Made by a program: the position numbers and the translations under genes
NCBI GenBank assembly: GCA_027073875.1
Contig: JALTEO010000296.1
Span: 1-6,605, forward strand
Length of the DNA stretch: 6,605 nucleotides
From: Bacteroidales bacterium
GTDB lineage: Bacteria; Bacteroidota; Bacteroidia; Bacteroidales; JALTDM01
Direction: 5' to 3'
The notes under the pieces: generated by a model
Databases searched by the model: none
Told to the model about the DNA's origin: nothing
Seen by the model: only the letters and a program-made list of their open reading frames with translations
Part shown: piece after piece, positions 5,697 to 6,605 of the stretch
How positions within the stretch are numbered: the stretch's first letter is position 1
Layout: every line of letters begins with the position of its first letter

Positions 5697-5828
5697 TTAG
5701 ATGCCTGTATTAATACTTTTCACAAAAATAGAAATTAATTCATTGCTCTCAGCTATCAATTCAACGACTTTTTGTTCCGAGCTATAAATTTTTGCACGAT
5801 GTTTATATGATTCTCGTAATTCTTTCAT
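5697..5828 (-). pseudogene. Remnant of a four-helix-bundle (S23/IVP-like) protein gene
   Basis: A 43-codon ORF reads MKELRESYKHRAKIYSSEQK and ends VVELIAESNELISIFVKSIN, then TGI and a TAA stop. The ending resembles the last helices of the four-helix-bundle family (about 120 residues, related to proteins encoded in 23S rRNA intervening sequences and common in Bacteroidota). In those proteins a KELRES segment lies inside the third helix and a (N/E)ELISIFVKSI-like stretch is near the C-terminus. The N-terminal two-thirds are absent and a few residues between RESY and RAKIY seem lost. An in-frame TGA lies seven codons before the ATG. It is therefore most likely a decayed fragment. The A-rich leader AACTAAAAATAAACAG before the ATG means translation as a tiny protein cannot be excluded. 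The family call rests on my recall and is tentative. Confidence 0.4.
5723..5730 (-). promoter_or_regulatory. Possible -7 box upstream of dnaJ
   Basis: On the minus strand this reads TATTTTTG, matching TAnnTTTG. Initiation near 5716 would give a leader of about 100 bases to the dnaJ ATG. A convincing -33 element is lacking: the nearest TTG, at 5759-5757, leaves 26 bases instead of about 19-21. It also lies inside the remnant ORF, so this is a weak call. Confidence 0.25.
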
Positions 5829-5850
5829 CTGTTTATTTTTAGTTCATAAA
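5829..5850. repeat. 22-base direct repeat, copy 1
   Basis: This copy begins CTGTTTATTTTTAGTT and matches 5942-5963 at 21 of 22 positions. On the minus strand it contains the AACTAAAAATAAACAG leader of the remnant ORF. With copy 2 it brackets the two REP-like palindromes. Confidence 0.6.
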
Positions 5851-5855
5851 ATATC

Positions 5856-5868
5856 GCTCCTATGGAGC
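5856..5868. repeat. REP-like palindrome 1
   Basis: GCTCC-TAT-GGAGC is a perfect 5-bp inverted repeat with a 3-base centre. Small palindromes of the form G-CC-TAY-GG-C are scattered between genes in Bacteroidota, and in other bacteria REP elements are moved by RAYT (TnpA-REP) transposases. The dispersal is recalled, not seen here. Confidence 0.55.
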
Positions 5869-5893
5869 TGTTCTTCGTATTTATTTTTTTCTA

Positions 5894-5923
5894 CAAACAT
5901 AACGCACCTACGGTGCTTAACAA
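5894..5923 (-). promoter_or_regulatory. Candidate promoter formed within the REP-like repeat
   Basis: On the minus strand, TTG at 5923-5921 is followed after 19 bases by TATGTTTG at 5901-5894. This fits the Bacteroidota -33/-7 arrangement better than any other site in the gap. Transcription would start near 5887 and run into the remnant ORF and dnaJ. The GCACC-TAC-GGTGC palindrome lies in the spacer, so it could alter promoter shape or bind a regulator. Confidence 0.35.
5904..5916. repeat. REP-like palindrome 2
   Basis: GCACC-TAC-GGTGC is a perfect 5-bp inverted repeat with a 3-base centre. Its stem differs by a compensated change from palindrome 1 (GCTCC/GGAGC), so pairing is kept while sequence changes. 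That suggests the hairpin itself is selected or copied. A CTACAAACAT motif precedes it. Confidence 0.6.
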
Positions 5924-5941
5924 TTTTCAATTCATATTTAC

Positions 5942-5963
5942 CTGTTTATTTTTAGTTCGTAAA
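5942..5963. repeat. 22-base direct repeat, copy 2
   Basis: This copy differs from the one at 5829-5850 at a single base (CG for CA near the right end). On the minus strand it is followed by ATG AAT TGA, so here the leader-like sequence fronts no gene. The spacing between copies is 113 bases. Confidence 0.6.
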
Positions 5964-6014
5964 GTTTTTATTCTTTTATTTGTTCATTTTCAGTTAACTA
6001 TTTGTAATTGTCGC

Positions 6015-6046
6015 ATTAGCACATTATCTAATTACCACATTATCTA
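6015..6046. repeat. Tandem repeat, two 16-base units
   Basis: ATTAGCACATTATCTA (6015-6030) is followed directly by ATTACCACATTATCTA (6031-6046), with one mismatch. It is low-complexity and non-coding. Similar ATTAGCACATT units are, from memory, common beside genes in Bacteroidota. Confidence 0.7.
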
Positions 6047-6050
6047 TTCG

Positions 6051-6094
6051 TGCCAAAGGCATCCTCCCAAAGGGATCCCGTTGGGGCTTTGGGA
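6051..6094. terminator. Hairpin region downstream of grpE, possible terminator or REP-like element
   Basis: TGCC-AAA-GGCA (6051-6061) is followed by a larger hairpin in which TCCCAAAG (6065-6072) pairs perfectly with CTTTGGGA (6087-6094). The loop can fold further (TCCC at 6076-6079 with GGGG at 6083-6086, including one T-G wobble). It lies about 65 bases past the grpE stop on the transcribed strand and could halt that message. There is no good T-run after it on the minus strand, so a repeat element is an equal possibility. Confidence 0.4.
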
Positions 6095-6120
6095 TAATTC
6101 GTAATTGATAATTCGTAATT
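6093..6120. repeat. Tandem repeat, two identical 14-base units
   Basis: GATAATTCGTAATT occurs twice without a gap (6093-6106 and 6107-6120). AATTCGTAATT-type low-complexity repeats are familiar between genes of several phyla. The first unit overlaps the right arm of the hairpin by two bases. Confidence 0.8.
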
Positions 6121-6158
6121 AAGAATTTATTATAGAGTGTTTCATCTATTCTATATTT

Positions 6159-6605
6159 TTATTCTCCTATCACAACCTTAGCAAATCTCAACACCTTATC
6201 ATTTAACAAATACCCCTTCTCCACCACATCTACAATCTTGCCTTTCAGATCCTCGCTTGGTGCAGGAATTTTTGTCAGTGCCTCATGATAATCGGTATTC
6301 AGTTCCTGATTAATTGCTTCAATTTCTTCAACGCCTTGCTTTTTGATTAAATCTTTTAATTTTCCGTAAATCAACAATTCTCCTTCTTTTACAGTATCAA
6401 TATCCGTAATTTTCTCATTAGCTTGTATGGCACGGTCAAAATCATCAATTATCGGCAATAATTCAAGTAAAATTTTCTCGGAAGCGTTTTTTATCAACTC
6501 CATTTTTTCATTCAGTGTCCGTTTCCGGTAATTATCAAATTCTGCAGATATCCGCAAATATTTATCTTTTAATTCTGCCACTTCTTCCTGCAACTGCTCT
6601 AGCTT
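6159..6605 (-). CDS. grpE: GrpE nucleotide exchange factor (partial, 5' end beyond window)
   Basis: The C-terminal 148 residues of GrpE are visible and the frame is open to the window edge. The leucine codon (TTG) at 6593-6591 is within the coding sequence and is not a start, since KLEQLQEEVAELKDK is continuous coiled coil. The family motif YLRISAEFDNYRKRT follows at once, then the helical LLELLPIIDDFDRAI segment. Last comes the beta domain with HEAL, KIPAP and VVEKGYLLNDKVLRFAKVVI, which contacts DnaK. GrpE releases ADP from DnaK and acts as a thermosensor in the cytosol. The missing N-terminus (roughly 40 residues by comparison with 190-residue homologues) is usually acidic and poorly conserved. 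Same strand as dnaJ, with which it functions. Confidence 0.96.
   Translation of the reverse strand, partial: KLEQLQEEVAELKDKYLRISAEFDNYRKRTLNEKMELIKNASEKILLELLPIIDDFDRAIQANEKITDIDTVKEGELLIYGKLKDLIKKQGVEEIEAINQELNTDYHEALTKIPAPSEDLKGKIVDVVEKGYLLNDKVLRFAKVVIGE

Noticed and set aside
5862..6104. 80-codon plus-strand ORF in the grpE-dnaJ gap
   Set aside because: It runs through palindromes and tandem repeats, starts inside a REP-like palindrome and has a Phe-rich low-complexity product.
6015..6120. CRISPR-like array from short repeats
   Set aside because: The repeats are 14-16 bases, in direct tandem with no spacers, two units each, and no cas gene is present.
6591..6593. TTG as a possible start codon of grpE
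   Set aside because: The frame stays open to the window edge with coiled-coil sequence KLEQ before it, and GrpE normally has a further N-terminal part; the gene is simply cut.

Overview
The window looks like chromosomal DNA of a low-GC member of the Bacteroidota, probably an anaerobic Bacteroidales-type lineage. The genes lack Shine-Dalgarno sequences and have A-rich leaders of the AACTAAAA type. Boxes matching the Bacteroidota -7 promoter consensus TAnnTTTG occur. The intergenic DNA carries small palindromes and low-complexity repeats of a kind I recognise from that phylum. This assignment is inference, because the window has no rRNA or other decisive marker.

Layout from left to right. Positions 1-120 are different from the rest. 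By hand count, 36 of the first 60 bases are G/C, against 15 of 60 at 121-180, and a strong GGAGGTG ribosome-binding site sits in front of a minus-strand ORF that runs off the edge. Positions 130-1783 (ends uncertain) hold an IS1595-type (ISXO2-like) transposase on the minus strand, a divergent small GIY-YIG-like gene, and a convergent 65-residue unknown gene; the two small genes may be passengers of the element. Positions 1719-2085 are non-coding, with two tandem hairpins and a stretch of dispersed-repeat-like DNA.

From 6605 down to 2086, all main genes read on the minus strand: grpE (5' end cut by the window edge), then dnaJ, an ABC ATPase of the NatA/YhaQ type, and an ABC-2 permease of the NatB/YhaP type. 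dnaJ, the ATPase and the permease are packed so tightly (stop abutting start, then a 6-base gap) that they almost certainly form one operon. GrpE and DnaJ are co-chaperones of DnaK; the ATPase and permease should form one membrane exporter of unknown substrate.

The 540-base gap between grpE and dnaJ is packed with small repeats: two REP-like palindromes, a 22-base direct repeat, two tandem repeats and a long hairpin. It also holds a 43-codon remnant resembling the four-helix-bundle (S23/IVP-like) family. No convincing new defence or mobile system is visible. The most interesting leads are the transposase plus GIY-YIG neighbourhood, the abrupt compositional change at the left edge, and the repeat block between grpE and dnaJ.
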